A DNA stretch of 22,650 nt from JAQAZP01 sp965531145 (lineage in GTDB: Bacteria > Acidobacteriota > JAQAZP01): contig CBESOE010000063.1 of the NCBI GenBank assembly GCA_965531145.1, positions 1-22,650 on the forward strand. Direction: 5' to 3'. Below the pieces are notes generated by a model, which was not told the DNA's origin, did no database searches, and worked only from the letters and a program-made list of their open reading frames with translations. This document shows positions 13,901-22,078 of the stretch, piece after piece (positions within the stretch are counted from its first letter, which is position 1; every line of letters begins with the position of its first letter). The position numbers were made by a program, and so were the translations under genes.

Positions 13901-16564
13901 TTGAGAGTTGTCACGCTATCCTGCTTCCATCTGCGCTGGTTCGTTGCCGGTCTGCTGCTCTTACTGCTCCCGCAGATCGCGGGTGCCGGAGATAGTGGCG
14001 CCCTGGCGGGCGGGAAGGAACCGGTTCCACCAGGGTTGCTCTGGGTGGACAGGAATCACGAGGATGCTGCGATAAACCGCAAGCAGGTGGCGATGACCGC
14101 CGACGGGCAATACGTGCTCTCCGGGTGGTGGATAAACAACGAGCGGGTCCAGCTGTACCGGCAGGACGACACCAGTGATCCTGAGTGGCGCGCGGACATC
14201 GCCGGCACCGACTGGTTTCTTCCCCTGGAAAGCGACTGCGAGGGGCGAAGCCTGGTCTGCGCCACCCGGGGAAACGACGCGGAGCTCCAATCTCTCCTCT
14301 ACCTGTGGGATAAATCCTCGGCGGATCCGGTGTACGCCTTGCTGCCTCCACCGGACCACCTCTGGGTCGATGCGGAAACCTGCGACGACGGCAGATTTTT
14401 CTTCGGCCTGGCCCAGGGACCGTCACCGAGTTACCTGGGGCGGGTGATCTGCTACGACCGGCTGTCGGGGCTGCAGCTCTGGCACTACCAGATGCAGAAC
14501 CAGGCTCTGGGCCTGGACTGCTCGGCCGACGGGAGCCGACTGGCCGCCGCCAGCCGCTGGGAGACGGTGGTGCTGGACACGGCCACCGGGCTGCTGGTGG
14601 ACCGGGTGGTACATCCCGCGGGCAGCCAGTCCCTGCCTGCCCTCTCCGGCGACGGGACGCTGCTGGCGGTGGGCACCACCGAGGGCCAGTTGTCGTTGCT
14701 TTCCTGGGACGGTGCGGCATACCTGGAACAGTGGCGCCACACCTTTCCGGTGCTGGACGATCAAAGCTATGTCAGTTGCGTGGACATCTCCACTGACGGC
14801 AGCACGGTGGCTGCCGGCACTCTCGATTTCCCCACCACCAGCACCTATGGCGGCAGCTGCCGAATTTTTGACGCCTCGTCACCGCTGCCACTGCTCAGTG
14901 ACAGCAGCTTCGGGGACCAGGTCAACGATGTTGAACTGACCCCCGATGGATCACGGGTTGCGGTTGCCTCTCACGGACAACAGGGCGGTGGGGACGGTTC
15001 CCTGCTGGCGGTCTTTGACCGGGACAGCGGGCGCACGGTTTTCTCGGTCTCGGACCAGGTGGCCCAGGGAATCGGCTCCACGTTCAGCGTGGCCCTTTCC
15101 GCTGACGGGGCTTTCGCCGCTTTCGGGGGCAGGGCCTGCCATGCCCGGGAAGAGGGGGCCGGCGGATACATGGCCATGGCCCGGCTGCCCACCTCATTCC
15201 TCTCCATCCTTGACCGTGCGGGCAGGGAAACGGCGGAGATCCTGGTGGGTCTGGAACTGGGGCTCCTGCTGGAAGACAGAGACGCCAACACCGATCCGGG
15301 GACTGCTGAGATCGTCCAGGTGCAAGTGGTCAACACGGCCACCGCGGACGAAGAGACGGCTGTTCTGCTGGAAACCGCACCGGATAGCGGACGCTTCGGG
15401 GGAACCCTGCCCACCGTCTTTTCACCGTCAAACCCACCGGTATCCGGTGACGGGCTGCTGGACTGCGGCAGCGGTGACCTGGTGAGTGCGGTCTATATCG
15501 ACGTCGATGACCCGGCGGACGAGGCGCGATCCGAAGCGCACACCCGCTGGCGTTCCCAGATCGTCAGTGCCCCGGGGCCTGAGCAAGGCAACCCGGCCCG
15601 CGGCCGGATCTTCGATCCCTTTGGCCAGTCCGACCTGGGCGGTGAGATCGAGCCCTATGGACCAGGGGTTGGATACGGGTTGCGTCTGGCGCTGGGGGAC
15701 ATCGATGGTGACGGCACTGCTGAAATCGTCACCGGCCCGGGCCCCGGTCCGGGGTACGGCCCGCTGGTCCGGGCCTACGAGGCCGACGGCAGTCCGCTGG
15801 CCCACGTGTCGTTCATGGCCTACGGTGCCTGGCGTTACGGGGTCAACGTGGCCTGCGGTGACGTGGACGGCGACGGCATCGACGAGATCATCACCGGCGC
15901 CGGGCCCGGGCCGGTGTTCGGACCCCACGTACGGGGCTGGAATGCCGACGGCGCTACGGTGACCCCGATGGACGGTCTCAGTTTCCTGGCTTTCGGGACC
16001 AATCGTTACGGGGTCAATGTGGCTTGCGGTGACGTGGACGGAGACGGCCTGGATGAAATCGTCACCGGCGCCGGACCGGGATCGGTATTCGGCGCCCATG
16101 TCCGTGGCTGGGACTACGATGGTGGGACGGCCGCGGTGCCGATCCCCGGCTTCAGTTTCCTGGCTTACGGGACCAACCGTTTCGGCGTCAACGTGGCCTG
16201 CGGCGACCTGCAGGGGGACGGATCTGCTGAAATCATCACCGGCCCGGGGCCGGGACAGACCTTCTCGGCCCATGTCCGGGCCTGGCGGATGAACGGCTCT
16301 GCCGTTGTGCCCGTGGACGGGGTCAGCTTCCTGGCCTATGGCGGAGAATACCGCTACGGTGCGGTTGTCGCTGCGGGCGACCTGGACCTGGACGGCGCCG
16401 ACGAGCTGGTCACGGCTCCGGGAGCCGATCCGCTGGCTCCCTGCCGGGTACGGGGCTTCAAGGTGACCGGCAGCGGAGTGCTGGAACTGGACTACTGCGA
16501 TTTCCTGGCGTTTGATGGCCTGGTGAGCCACGGTGGCAGCATTGCCGCCGGCAGCCTGAGGTAA
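13901..16564 (+). CDS. Secreted beta-propeller protein with C-terminal FG-GAP-like repeats
   Basis: An 887-residue exported protein of unknown function. A Sec signal peptide (basic start, Leu-rich core, AGA cleavage site near residue 28) is followed by WD40/PQQ-like propeller repeats to about residue 440, seen as recurring patterns such as SADGSRLAAAS, SGDGTLLAVGT, STDGSTVAAGT and TPDGSRVAVAS. A beta-rich module at about 445-550 contains APDSGRFGGTLPT and GDLVSAVYIDVDDPADE, a pattern seen in large surface proteins. Residues about 583-880 hold five FG-GAP/VCBS-like repeats with acidic turns (DVDGDGIDE) of calcium-binding type. TTG 13901 is chosen because GGAGGGG precedes it and the signal peptide begins there; upstream in-frame ATGs lack a spaced ribosome binding site. 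Convergent with the ABC permease gene 31 bases downstream. Confidence 0.8.
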   Translation: MRVVTLSCFHLRWFVAGLLLLLLPQIAGAGDSGALAGGKEPVPPGLLWVDRNHEDAAINRKQVAMTADGQYVLSGWWINNERVQLYRQDDTSDPEWRADIAGTDWFLPLESDCEGRSLVCATRGNDAELQSLLYLWDKSSADPVYALLPPPDHLWVDAETCDDGRFFFGLAQGPSPSYLGRVICYDRLSGLQLWHYQMQNQALGLDCSADGSRLAAASRWETVVLDTATGLLVDRVVHPAGSQSLPALSGDGTLLAVGTTEGQLSLLSWDGAAYLEQWRHTFPVLDDQSYVSCVDISTDGSTVAAGTLDFPTTSTYGGSCRIFDASSPLPLLSDSSFGDQVNDVELTPDGSRVAVASHGQQGGGDGSLLAVFDRDSGRTVFSVSDQVAQGIGSTFSVALSADGAFAAFGGRACHAREEGAGGYMAMARLPTSFLSILDRAGRETAEILVGLELGLLLEDRDANTDPGTAEIVQVQVVNTATADEETAVLLETAPDSGRFGGTLPTVFSPSNPPVSGDGLLDCGSGDLVSAVYIDVDDPADEARSEAHTRWRSQIVSAPGPEQGNPARGRIFDPFGQSDLGGEIEPYGPGVGYGLRLALGDIDGDGTAEIVTGPGPGPGYGPLVRAYEADGSPLAHVSFMAYGAWRYGVNVACGDVDGDGIDEIITGAGPGPVFGPHVRGWNADGATVTPMDGLSFLAFGTNRYGVNVACGDVDGDGLDEIVTGAGPGSVFGAHVRGWDYDGGTAAVPIPGFSFLAYGTNRFGVNVACGDLQGDGSAEIITGPGPGQTFSAHVRAWRMNGSAVVPVDGVSFLAYGGEYRYGAVVAAGDLDLDGADELVTAPGADPLAPCRVRGFKVTGSGVLELDYCDFLAFDGLVSHGGSIAAGSLR
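15650..16547 (+). repeat. Five tandem FG-GAP-like coding repeats
   Basis: Equivalent codons of the repeat recur at about 15680, 15842, 16013, 16187 and 16361, a period of 162-174 bases (54-58 residues). Each unit carries a GDxDGDGxDEIxTGxGPG-type core, then a variable V(R/K)xW or similar strand, then SFLAYG or SFLAFG. Units two and three are the most alike at DNA level; the first and last are the most diverged. Residues in the loop are of the kind that bind calcium in integrin-like FG-GAP repeats. Confidence 0.85.
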
Positions 16565-16595
16565 CAGGACCTGTCGACCATCGTCCGCTTCGGAT

Positions 16596-17876
16596 CTACG
16601 AGCGTCGCAGCCAGCGCAGGATCTCCATCGGCCCCGGGCGCTTGCCATACATCAGTATCCCCACCCTGAAGATCTTGCCCACCAGCCAGATCATCCCCAC
16701 ATTGGCCCCGATCAGCAGGACGATGGACAGGGCGATCTGCCAGAAGGCCGGGGTCACCGTGTTGATCCGCACCATCATGATAAAGGGGGTGAAGAAGGGG
16801 ATCAGCGACACCACCTGGGCGACCATCGAAGTGGGGTTGTTGATGAAGAAGAAGACCGTGGAGAGGGGGATGATCAACAGGAGGATCACCGGCGTTTGCG
16901 CCTGCTGCGCCTCCTGTTCGGTGTTGCAGACCGCGCCCACCGCCGCGTAGAGGGTGGCGTAGAGGAAGTAGCCCAGCACGTAGAAGAGGATCATGTAGCC
17001 GAACATGGCCGGGGAGAGCCCTTCCAGCAGCGGCCCCAGGGTCTCCTGGGACGACCCGTAGAGCAGGAAGCCGACACCGGAGAGCGCATAGACCGTCATC
17101 TGGGTCAGGCCCACCAGGGAGATGCCCACCACCTTGCCCATCATCAGCTGGAAGGGGGTGACCGAGGAGAGCAGCACCTCGATGATCCGTGAGGACTTTT
17201 CCTCGATGACCCCGCGCATGATGGCCACGCCCCAGAGGACGAACATCATGTAGAAGAGGAAGATGAAAATATAGTTCACCGCGAAGCTGACCACCCGGGC
17301 CCCTTCCGACTGCACCTGCTCCTCGCCGCCTTCGGCCACCTCCACCACACTCATTTCGATGCCCCGGGTCAGGTGACGCAGCTCGTCGCGGTCCAGGCCC
17401 GAGTCGCTGTCGGCCAGCCGCAGGTCAAGCGCCGTTTTGTACAGCGCGTTGTCCATCCGCTGCTGCTCGTTGAAGCTGATGTTGCGGGCAAAATACCGAA
17501 TGCCGTCTTCCTCGTCGAACTCCTGTTCAACCACCAGGTAGGCGTCGAGGGTCCCGTCCAGCACCCGCTGGTTCAGTTCCTGGCGGGCTGCGGTGGGGCC
17601 TTCCTCACCCGGGTCGACTTTTTCCAGCAGGTAACGTGAACGGCCGTCATCGAGGGTGCTCTCGGAAAGCGCCTCTTCCAGCGGCCCGGCAAATCCACCG
17701 TGCAGGTCCACCAGGGCCAGCTGCTGCTGAACCGAGGGTGAGAGCATCATCATCACCGATGGCAGGCCCATCAGCAGGGCCATCAGCACCGGGCCGAGGA
17801 TGGTGAAGATGACAAAGCTCTTCTTCTTTACCCGGGTCAGGTATTCGCGCTTGAGGACGGCCAGTATCTTGTTCAT
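16596..17876 (-). CDS. ABC-2 type transporter permease, NatB-like
   Basis: A 426-residue membrane subunit of an ABC exporter. It has an N-terminal transmembrane segment (about 22-46), a large extracytoplasmic domain (about 47-195) rich in acidic residues, then about five further hydrophobic segments: the first near 198-222, the next beginning with LMMGKVVGISLVG, and the last near the C-terminus. This is the ABC-2/NatB arrangement. NatB proteins are associated with Na+ extrusion in Bacillus, but the family also exports other substrates, so the substrate is open. Its start ATG overlaps the TGA stop of the ATPase gene by one base (TGATG), with GGGAGG upstream, indicating translational coupling. 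Confidence 0.88.
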   Translation of the reverse strand: MNKILAVLKREYLTRVKKKSFVIFTILGPVLMALLMGLPSVMMMLSPSVQQQLALVDLHGGFAGPLEEALSESTLDDGRSRYLLEKVDPGEEGPTAARQELNQRVLDGTLDAYLVVEQEFDEEDGIRYFARNISFNEQQRMDNALYKTALDLRLADSDSGLDRDELRHLTRGIEMSVVEVAEGGEEQVQSEGARVVSFAVNYIFIFLFYMMFVLWGVAIMRGVIEEKSSRIIEVLLSSVTPFQLMMGKVVGISLVGLTQMTVYALSGVGFLLYGSSQETLGPLLEGLSPAMFGYMILFYVLGYFLYATLYAAVGAVCNTEQEAQQAQTPVILLLIIPLSTVFFFINNPTSMVAQVVSLIPFFTPFIMMVRINTVTPAFWQIALSIVLLIGANVGMIWLVGKIFRVGILMYGKRPGPMEILRWLRRS

Positions 17877-18781
17877 CACGCGGCCTCCCTTCCCACGATG
17901 TTGACGAAGATGTTGTGCAGGGTCGGCTCCATCACCTGGAAGCGTTTGAGCATGATCCCGCTGGCCACCGCCCGTTCCAGCAGCTGCTGGGGCTCTACCC
18001 CCTTGGCCAGGATCACCTCGGCATAGTTGCCGTAGCCGTCAACGTTGTCGATCAGCGTCTTGTCCTTGAGGAAATCGGCCTTGCCGTCGAACTCCAGGGC
18101 AATGGTGTTCTCGCCGTAACTGTGCTTGACGTCACTCAGACGGCCGTCCAGCACCTTCCGGCCCTTGTTGATCAGGCAGATGTATTCACAGAGTCTCTCC
18201 ACCTGCTCCATGATATGGGTGGAAAAGACGATGGTTTTGCCCTGCTGGTGCAGTTCGAGGATGATCTCCTTCAACTGGTCCACATTCACCGGGTCGAGGC
18301 CGGAAAAGGGCTCGTCGAGAATCAGCAGTTCCGGGTCGTGAACCATCGCCGAGATGAACTGCACCTTCTGCTGCATACCCTTGGACAGTTCTTCGACTTT
18401 CTTGTCCTTCCAGTCCGTCAGTCCCAACCGATCCAGCCACTGGTCGGTGCGCTCCCTGGCTGTCCGGGCCGCAACCCCCTTGATCGCTGCCAGGAAGTGC
18501 AGCACCTCGCAGACTTTCATCTTCGGGTAGAGCCCGCGTTCTTCCGGCAGGTAGCCGATACGCTCCTTGAGCGCTTCGTTCATCCCTTCGCCCAACACCG
18601 CGATCCGGCCCTGGTCGGGGATGATGATGTTCATCACCATCCGGATGGAGGTGGTCTTGCCCGCGCCATTGGGTCCCAGCAGGCCGAATATGCTGCCCCG
18701 GGGAACCGTCAGGTCCAGGTTGTCCACCGCTTGGTGGCCCTCGTATGTCTTGGTTACCGAATCGATCTTGAGTGCGTCCAT
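17876..18781 (-). CDS. ABC transporter ATP-binding protein, NatA-like
   Basis: A 301-residue cytosolic ATPase driving the permease encoded immediately after it. Motifs: Walker A GPNGAGKT at 36-43, signature LSKGMQQ at 132-138, Walker B LLILDEP at 152-158 with catalytic Glu157, D-loop GLDP, and switch His189 in STHIME. The C-terminal 90 residues are the extra domain common in NatA/CcmA-type exporters. ATG 18781 is chosen because AGGTGGA precedes it by about six bases and the protein begins with a standard ABC first strand. A much longer open frame continues upstream to 20806, but that part is antisense to two real genes and has no ABC character. Confidence 0.95.
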   Translation of the reverse strand: MDALKIDSVTKTYEGHQAVDNLDLTVPRGSIFGLLGPNGAGKTTSIRMVMNIIIPDQGRIAVLGEGMNEALKERIGYLPEERGLYPKMKVCEVLHFLAAIKGVAARTARERTDQWLDRLGLTDWKDKKVEELSKGMQQKVQFISAMVHDPELLILDEPFSGLDPVNVDQLKEIILELHQQGKTIVFSTHIMEQVERLCEYICLINKGRKVLDGRLSDVKHSYGENTIALEFDGKADFLKDKTLIDNVDGYGNYAEVILAKGVEPQQLLERAVASGIMLKRFQVMEPTLHNIFVNIVGREAA

Positions 18782-18811
18782 ATTGATCCACCTGTGACGT
18801 TGTGGGTGTGT

Positions 18812-18830
18812 CCCGGCGGAAATCCGCGGG
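18812..18830 (-). promoter_or_regulatory. Hairpin in the 5' leader of the ABC exporter operon
   Basis: CCC/GGG and GCGG/CCGC arms with a single bulged G and an AAAT loop on the plus strand (complement on the minus strand) form a compact stem. A TATAGT -10-like hexamer lies at 18840-18845 on the minus strand with a weak TGAAAC -35 18 bases further upstream, so the transcript would begin almost at the base of this stem. It could stabilise the 5' end; it has no U-tract and is not a terminator. Confidence 0.4.
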
Positions 18831-18868
18831 TGCTTCATGACTATACGCAGAACACCCCCCGAGGTTTC

Positions 18869-18898
18869 ACCTGTTCGGCCGGACAACGGTTGACAGGT
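18869..18898. promoter_or_regulatory. Inverted repeats in divergent promoter region, possible operator
   Basis: ACCTGT at 18869-18874 and ACAGGT at 18893-18898 form a perfect 6-base inverted repeat with an 18-base centre. Nested within it is a near-perfect palindrome TGTTCGG/CCGGACA at 18872-18885 with one mismatched pair. The right arm overlaps the TTGACA -35 box of the plus-strand promoter, a position suited to a repressor. Such short repeats can occur by chance. Confidence 0.3.
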
Positions 18899-18919
18899 AC
18901 CCCTTTGGGCACTTATGTT
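18890..18919 (+). promoter_or_regulatory. Putative sigma70-type promoter of the C45-like hydrolase gene
   Basis: A perfect TTGACA at 18890-18895 is followed after 18 bases by TATGTT at 18914-18919 (four of six matches to the -10 consensus) in a locally AT-richer stretch. Transcription would begin near 18926, leaving a leader of about 60 bases before the ATG at 18989. Confidence 0.5.
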
Positions 18920-18988
18920 TAATCTGTAGCTGGGCTGCCGCTGCAGGGACTGTTCCCGTTCGCCGAAACCCGTGTCCGGAGATTTATC

Positions 18989-20527
18989 ATGCCGAACAGC
19001 TGTTCGATTACCCCTGCTGTCCTGAAAATCGTTCCCCTGTTGCTGCTCCTGGCCATTCTCGCCATGCCTGCCGCGGCACAGAACGGGGTGCTGCTGGACC
19101 AGCAGCTGGACGGGGAGGGCAAGGGCTATTCGGTGATCCACGTCTGGGGCACGCACCAGGAGATGGGTTTTGCCCACGCCTCGCTCCTTGCCGACGAGAT
19201 CGTCGATGCGGTGGACTTTTTCCGCATGATGCTGGGCAGCGACTACGCCGATCTGCGGGTGGTGATGGCCACCTCGGACTGGCAGCCGGCGGAGATGGTG
19301 GACGAGCTGCAGGGGATGATGGACGCCCTGGCCATCGCGCACCCGGCGGCGGCGGTGGACCTTACCGATCTGAAGATCCTCAACAGTTTCAGCGACTGGG
19401 GCTGGGGCTGGGCCTGCCGCTCCCACGCCTGCTGGGGCGGCATGGTGAAGCCGGGGGTTGAGATGCTGGCCACCAGGCTGCTGGGCATCGGCACGCCGTT
19501 CCCCGCCCTGAACCACCACGTGATCTGTGCCTGGGAGCCGGACGATGGTTCGCCATGGTGGATCAACGTTGCCTGGCCCGGCTACGTGACGGTGATCACC
19601 GCGGTCAACGAGTACGGCTCCCAGCTCTCGCTCCACGACTACGACGTCAGCGGCACCCTGGGCTCCAGCCCCATGCCGCGCTCGGTGGCGGCCCGCCTGC
19701 TGCTGACCCACCCCGACGGCCCGGATATTGCCAACCACCTGGACGAGGGCTTTGCTGTGCTCCAGACCTGTGAGGCCTGGATCAGCAGCTTCATCAACTA
19801 CTTCTCTCCCGGCGGGCACGGCGGTGTGATCACCTGCACCACCGACCTCGGCTATTCCGAACTGCGCGAACCCCAGGCGGTCTATTTCAACGGCGAGGTG
19901 CTGGTGACCAGCAATGAGTGGACCGATGGCAGCTTCACCCCCGGTGGCGCCTGGTTCATGGAGGCCTACTACAACCAGGGGGGCCCCAAGGATCTGGCCG
20001 ATCACTGGGATTCCATGCCGGATCAGGGTAATCCACTCCACCTGGTGAGTACCGAGTTTCGCGGGGGGCGGGACATGACCCTCTGGTTCGAGGGCCGCCT
20101 CGACCCGGGGGGCACCGGCCGGCTGGAGTGGGAGTGGGACGACCTGTTCGTCCGCGACCCGGGGTTCATCGCGGTGGACCTGGCCTGCCAGCCGTTGCTG
20201 GGCACACTGCCCTTCACCCTCCGCTTTGACGTGGGACTGAGCAACCCCTCGCCCTGGTTCCGCCGGCTCTCCGGACGCATGGACGTGAACCTGGCCGAGG
20301 GCGGCTATTTCTCCAACTGGCGGCGCGGCTACACCAGCACTTCGCCCTTCGAACAGGTCACCCTGACCTGGACCCAGTACATCCCGGCACTGCCCGCGGT
20401 GGTTGGCGGCAACACCTTCCACCTTCTTGGTGCAGACACCACACCGGCGCCTTACAACCAGCCGCCGTACCCGGCGGCGGGCGACACCGCTTCGGCCCTC
20501 TGTACGGTGACCGGTGTGGCGCCCTGA
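18989..20527 (+). CDS. Secreted C45-like Ntn hydrolase / acyltransferase family protein
   Basis: A 512-residue exported protein. A Sec signal peptide spans about 1-30 (Leu-rich core, AAA before Gln31). The opening GTHQEMGFAHASLLADEI (54-71) and the block VAWPGYVTVITAVNEYG (194-210) resemble C45 family (acyl-CoA:6-aminopenicillanic-acid acyltransferase-like) hydrolases. The short motif ACRSHACWGG at 142-151 occupies the nucleophile position of that family, making Cys143 the best candidate nucleophile and Cys148 the alternative. The C-terminal region (about 360-512) is beta-rich and may be an added domain. The exact reaction, amide or acyl ester hydrolysis, cannot be read. ATG 18989 follows GGAGA by about six bases. 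The methyltransferase gene begins eight bases after the stop. Confidence 0.6.
   Translation: MPNSCSITPAVLKIVPLLLLLAILAMPAAAQNGVLLDQQLDGEGKGYSVIHVWGTHQEMGFAHASLLADEIVDAVDFFRMMLGSDYADLRVVMATSDWQPAEMVDELQGMMDALAIAHPAAAVDLTDLKILNSFSDWGWGWACRSHACWGGMVKPGVEMLATRLLGIGTPFPALNHHVICAWEPDDGSPWWINVAWPGYVTVITAVNEYGSQLSLHDYDVSGTLGSSPMPRSVAARLLLTHPDGPDIANHLDEGFAVLQTCEAWISSFINYFSPGGHGGVITCTTDLGYSELREPQAVYFNGEVLVTSNEWTDGSFTPGGAWFMEAYYNQGGPKDLADHWDSMPDQGNPLHLVSTEFRGGRDMTLWFEGRLDPGGTGRLEWEWDDLFVRDPGFIAVDLACQPLLGTLPFTLRFDVGLSNPSPWFRRLSGRMDVNLAEGGYFSNWRRGYTSTSPFEQVTLTWTQYIPALPAVVGGNTFHLLGADTTPAPYNQPPYPAAGDTASALCTVTGVAP
18993..19006. promoter_or_regulatory. 14-base perfect palindrome over the start of the C45-like gene
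   Basis: CGAACAGCTGTTCG is a perfect palindrome two codons into the gene. Its GAAC-N4-GTTC form resembles LexA boxes of Gram-positive type, but the central bases differ from the best-known consensus, and a perfect 14-base palindrome is expected about once by chance in a window of this size. Recorded as a possible site only. Confidence 0.2.
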
Positions 20528-20535
20528 TCCGGGGC

Positions 20536-21366
20536 TTGATCCACGTGGACGGACAGGATCCCAGCACATTCTCCGGCCCCCTGGCGGGCCTCGACCTCGA
20601 AGGATTTCCCAGGCATCGGGGAGTCTGGCAGCTGTCAGACGCCGAGCCTTTTGCCGGGCACCAATCCCGCTACCTCGAGGTGCGGGAGCGCGAAGGGCGC
20701 CTGCCGGATGACATGACGGTGAGCGGACTGCCCGCGGTTCCGGGCGGGCACCCCCAGGCCGGTGAGTGGCGGGTGCGGGCCTGGTCCCTGGCCCGGCTGC
20801 AGTCATATCTCGACGCCCGTCGGCACCTGCAGGTAGTCCTCGACGTGGGGTGCGGCAACGGCTGGATGGCGGCCCGTCTGGCCGAGCCGCCCGGTCGATT
20901 GGTCTACGCCCTTGACGTCAACCAGCACGAGCTGGAGCAGGGGGCCAGGGTCTTCCGTGACAACCCGCGGCTGATCTTCCTCTTTGGTGATGTGGGCGGG
21001 GAGGCGTTGGCCGCTGCCCGGGTGGACCTGGTGCTGCTGGCCGGGTCGGTGCAGTATTTCAGCGATCTTACGGCGTTGATCCCCCAACTGCTCCGCCTGC
21101 TGCGGCCGGGCGGGGAACTGCACATCATGGACAGCCCGTTCTATGACCGGGAGGAAGCGGTGCGCGCCCGGGCCCGTTCGGAAGACTACTACCGCCGTCT
21201 CGGCTGTCCGGAGATGGCCGCCCACTACCATCACCACAGCAAAGACCTGCTGGAGCTGTTCGGCCCGCACTTGCTCCACGACCCCGCACGCCTGCTCTCC
21301 CGGGTGGGGCGCAGAATCCTCCGCACCGGAGAGTCACCCTTCCCCTGGATCAGGATCAAACCGTGA
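20536..21366 (+). CDS. Class I SAM-dependent methyltransferase
   Basis: A 276-residue predicted cytosolic methyltransferase. SAM-binding motif I is VLDVGCGNG at 101-109; ALDVN at 125-129 supplies the acidic residue for the ribose; GD at 151-152 and VDLVLLAGSVQYF at 163-175 are motifs II-III and IV equivalents; LLRPGGELHIMDSPFY follows at 188-203. The first 95 residues are not part of the core fold and are unassigned. The substrate is unknown. The start is uncertain: TTG 20536 or GTG 20545, both with only a weak GGGG upstream. Placement eight bases after the C45-like gene suggests translational coupling to it. Confidence 0.88.
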   Translation: MIHVDGQDPSTFSGPLAGLDLEGFPRHRGVWQLSDAEPFAGHQSRYLEVREREGRLPDDMTVSGLPAVPGGHPQAGEWRVRAWSLARLQSYLDARRHLQVVLDVGCGNGWMAARLAEPPGRLVYALDVNQHELEQGARVFRDNPRLIFLFGDVGGEALAAARVDLVLLAGSVQYFSDLTALIPQLLRLLRPGGELHIMDSPFYDREEAVRARARSEDYYRRLGCPEMAAHYHHHSKDLLELFGPHLLHDPARLLSRVGRRILRTGESPFPWIRIKP

Positions 21367-21384
21367 GAATGGCTGTTGGCGGGA

Positions 21385-22074
21385 TCAGAGGTTGGCCAGG
21401 GCTTCGATGGCCTCATCGCTGCCGATGACCAGCAGGATATCGCCGGGCCGGATCCTGGTCTCGGGCATGGGAACCTTGATCAGCCGGGTACTTCGCCGGT
21501 TGGTTTCCGTCTCGCTCTTCTCCGAATCGGGGGAGCGGCGGATGGCGGCCACGGTGATCTTGTGCTTCTTCCTGACGTCCAGTTCCTCGAGGGTTTTGTT
21601 GTGGAAGATTTCCGGCGCGGCCACCTGGGTCAGGCTGTAGCCATCGGCCAGGTCGAGACGCTCCATGAGCGAAGGCGCCAGCAACTGGCTGCGCCACCGC
21701 GCCGCCGATTCCAGTTCGGGATTGGCCACGCTGTCCGCACCGATGCTCATGAGAATTTTTGCCCGCCGGTCGGTGGTGGCCCGGCTGATCACCCGGGGAA
21801 CCCCCAGCTGTTTGAGCACCACGGTGGTCAGCAGGTTGGCTTCGAAGGACGAGCCGATGCCCACGATAACCACGTCCACCTTGTGAATTCCCTGGGCTTG
21901 CAGGGCGTCCTCGTCGGTGCTGTCGAGGCAGACGGCCAGGGTCACCGTGTCGCGAATCTCGTCCACCACGGTCTTTTCCCGGTCCACGGCGATCACTTCG
22001 GCCCCGGCCTCGGCCAGCAGGGCGGAGAGCCGTTTGCCGAAGCGTCCCATCCCGATGACGGCGAATCGTTCCAT
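21385..22074 (-). CDS. TrkA/KtrA family potassium uptake regulator (RCK protein)
   Basis: A 229-residue cytosolic gating subunit that binds nucleotide and controls the Trk/Ktr K+ channel. The N-terminal RCK domain has the GMGRFG dinucleotide motif at 8-13 and Asp31 at the end of the second strand; the domain ends near residue 125. A C-terminal RCK_C (TrkA_C) domain follows at about 140-229, with the typical ending RPGDILLVIGS. A single RCK unit is the KtrA rather than the two-unit TrkA layout. ATG 22074 follows GGTGAG. It lies four bases after the stop of the channel subunit gene, so the pair forms an operon. Confidence 0.95.
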   Translation of the reverse strand: MERFAVIGMGRFGKRLSALLAEAGAEVIAVDREKTVVDEIRDTVTLAVCLDSTDEDALQAQGIHKVDVVIVGIGSSFEANLLTTVVLKQLGVPRVISRATTDRRAKILMSIGADSVANPELESAARWRSQLLAPSLMERLDLADGYSLTQVAAPEIFHNKTLEELDVRKKHKITVAAIRRSPDSEKSETETNRRSTRLIKVPMPETRIRPGDILLVIGSDEAIEALANL

Positions 22075-22078
22075 CTTC

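Noticed and set aside
16565..16595. Possible terminator between convergent genes
   Set aside because: Only a short CAGGACCTG near-palindrome is present, with no stable stem and no T-tract.
15428..16648. 406-codon open frame on the minus strand
   Set aside because: Mirror of the FG-GAP repeat array; its apparent repeats arise from the coding repeats on the plus strand.
18782..20806. N-terminal extension of the ABC ATPase frame, about 675 codons
   Set aside because: This part has no ABC character, is antisense to the C45-like hydrolase and methyltransferase genes, and a well-placed ribosome binding site and ATG exist at 18781.
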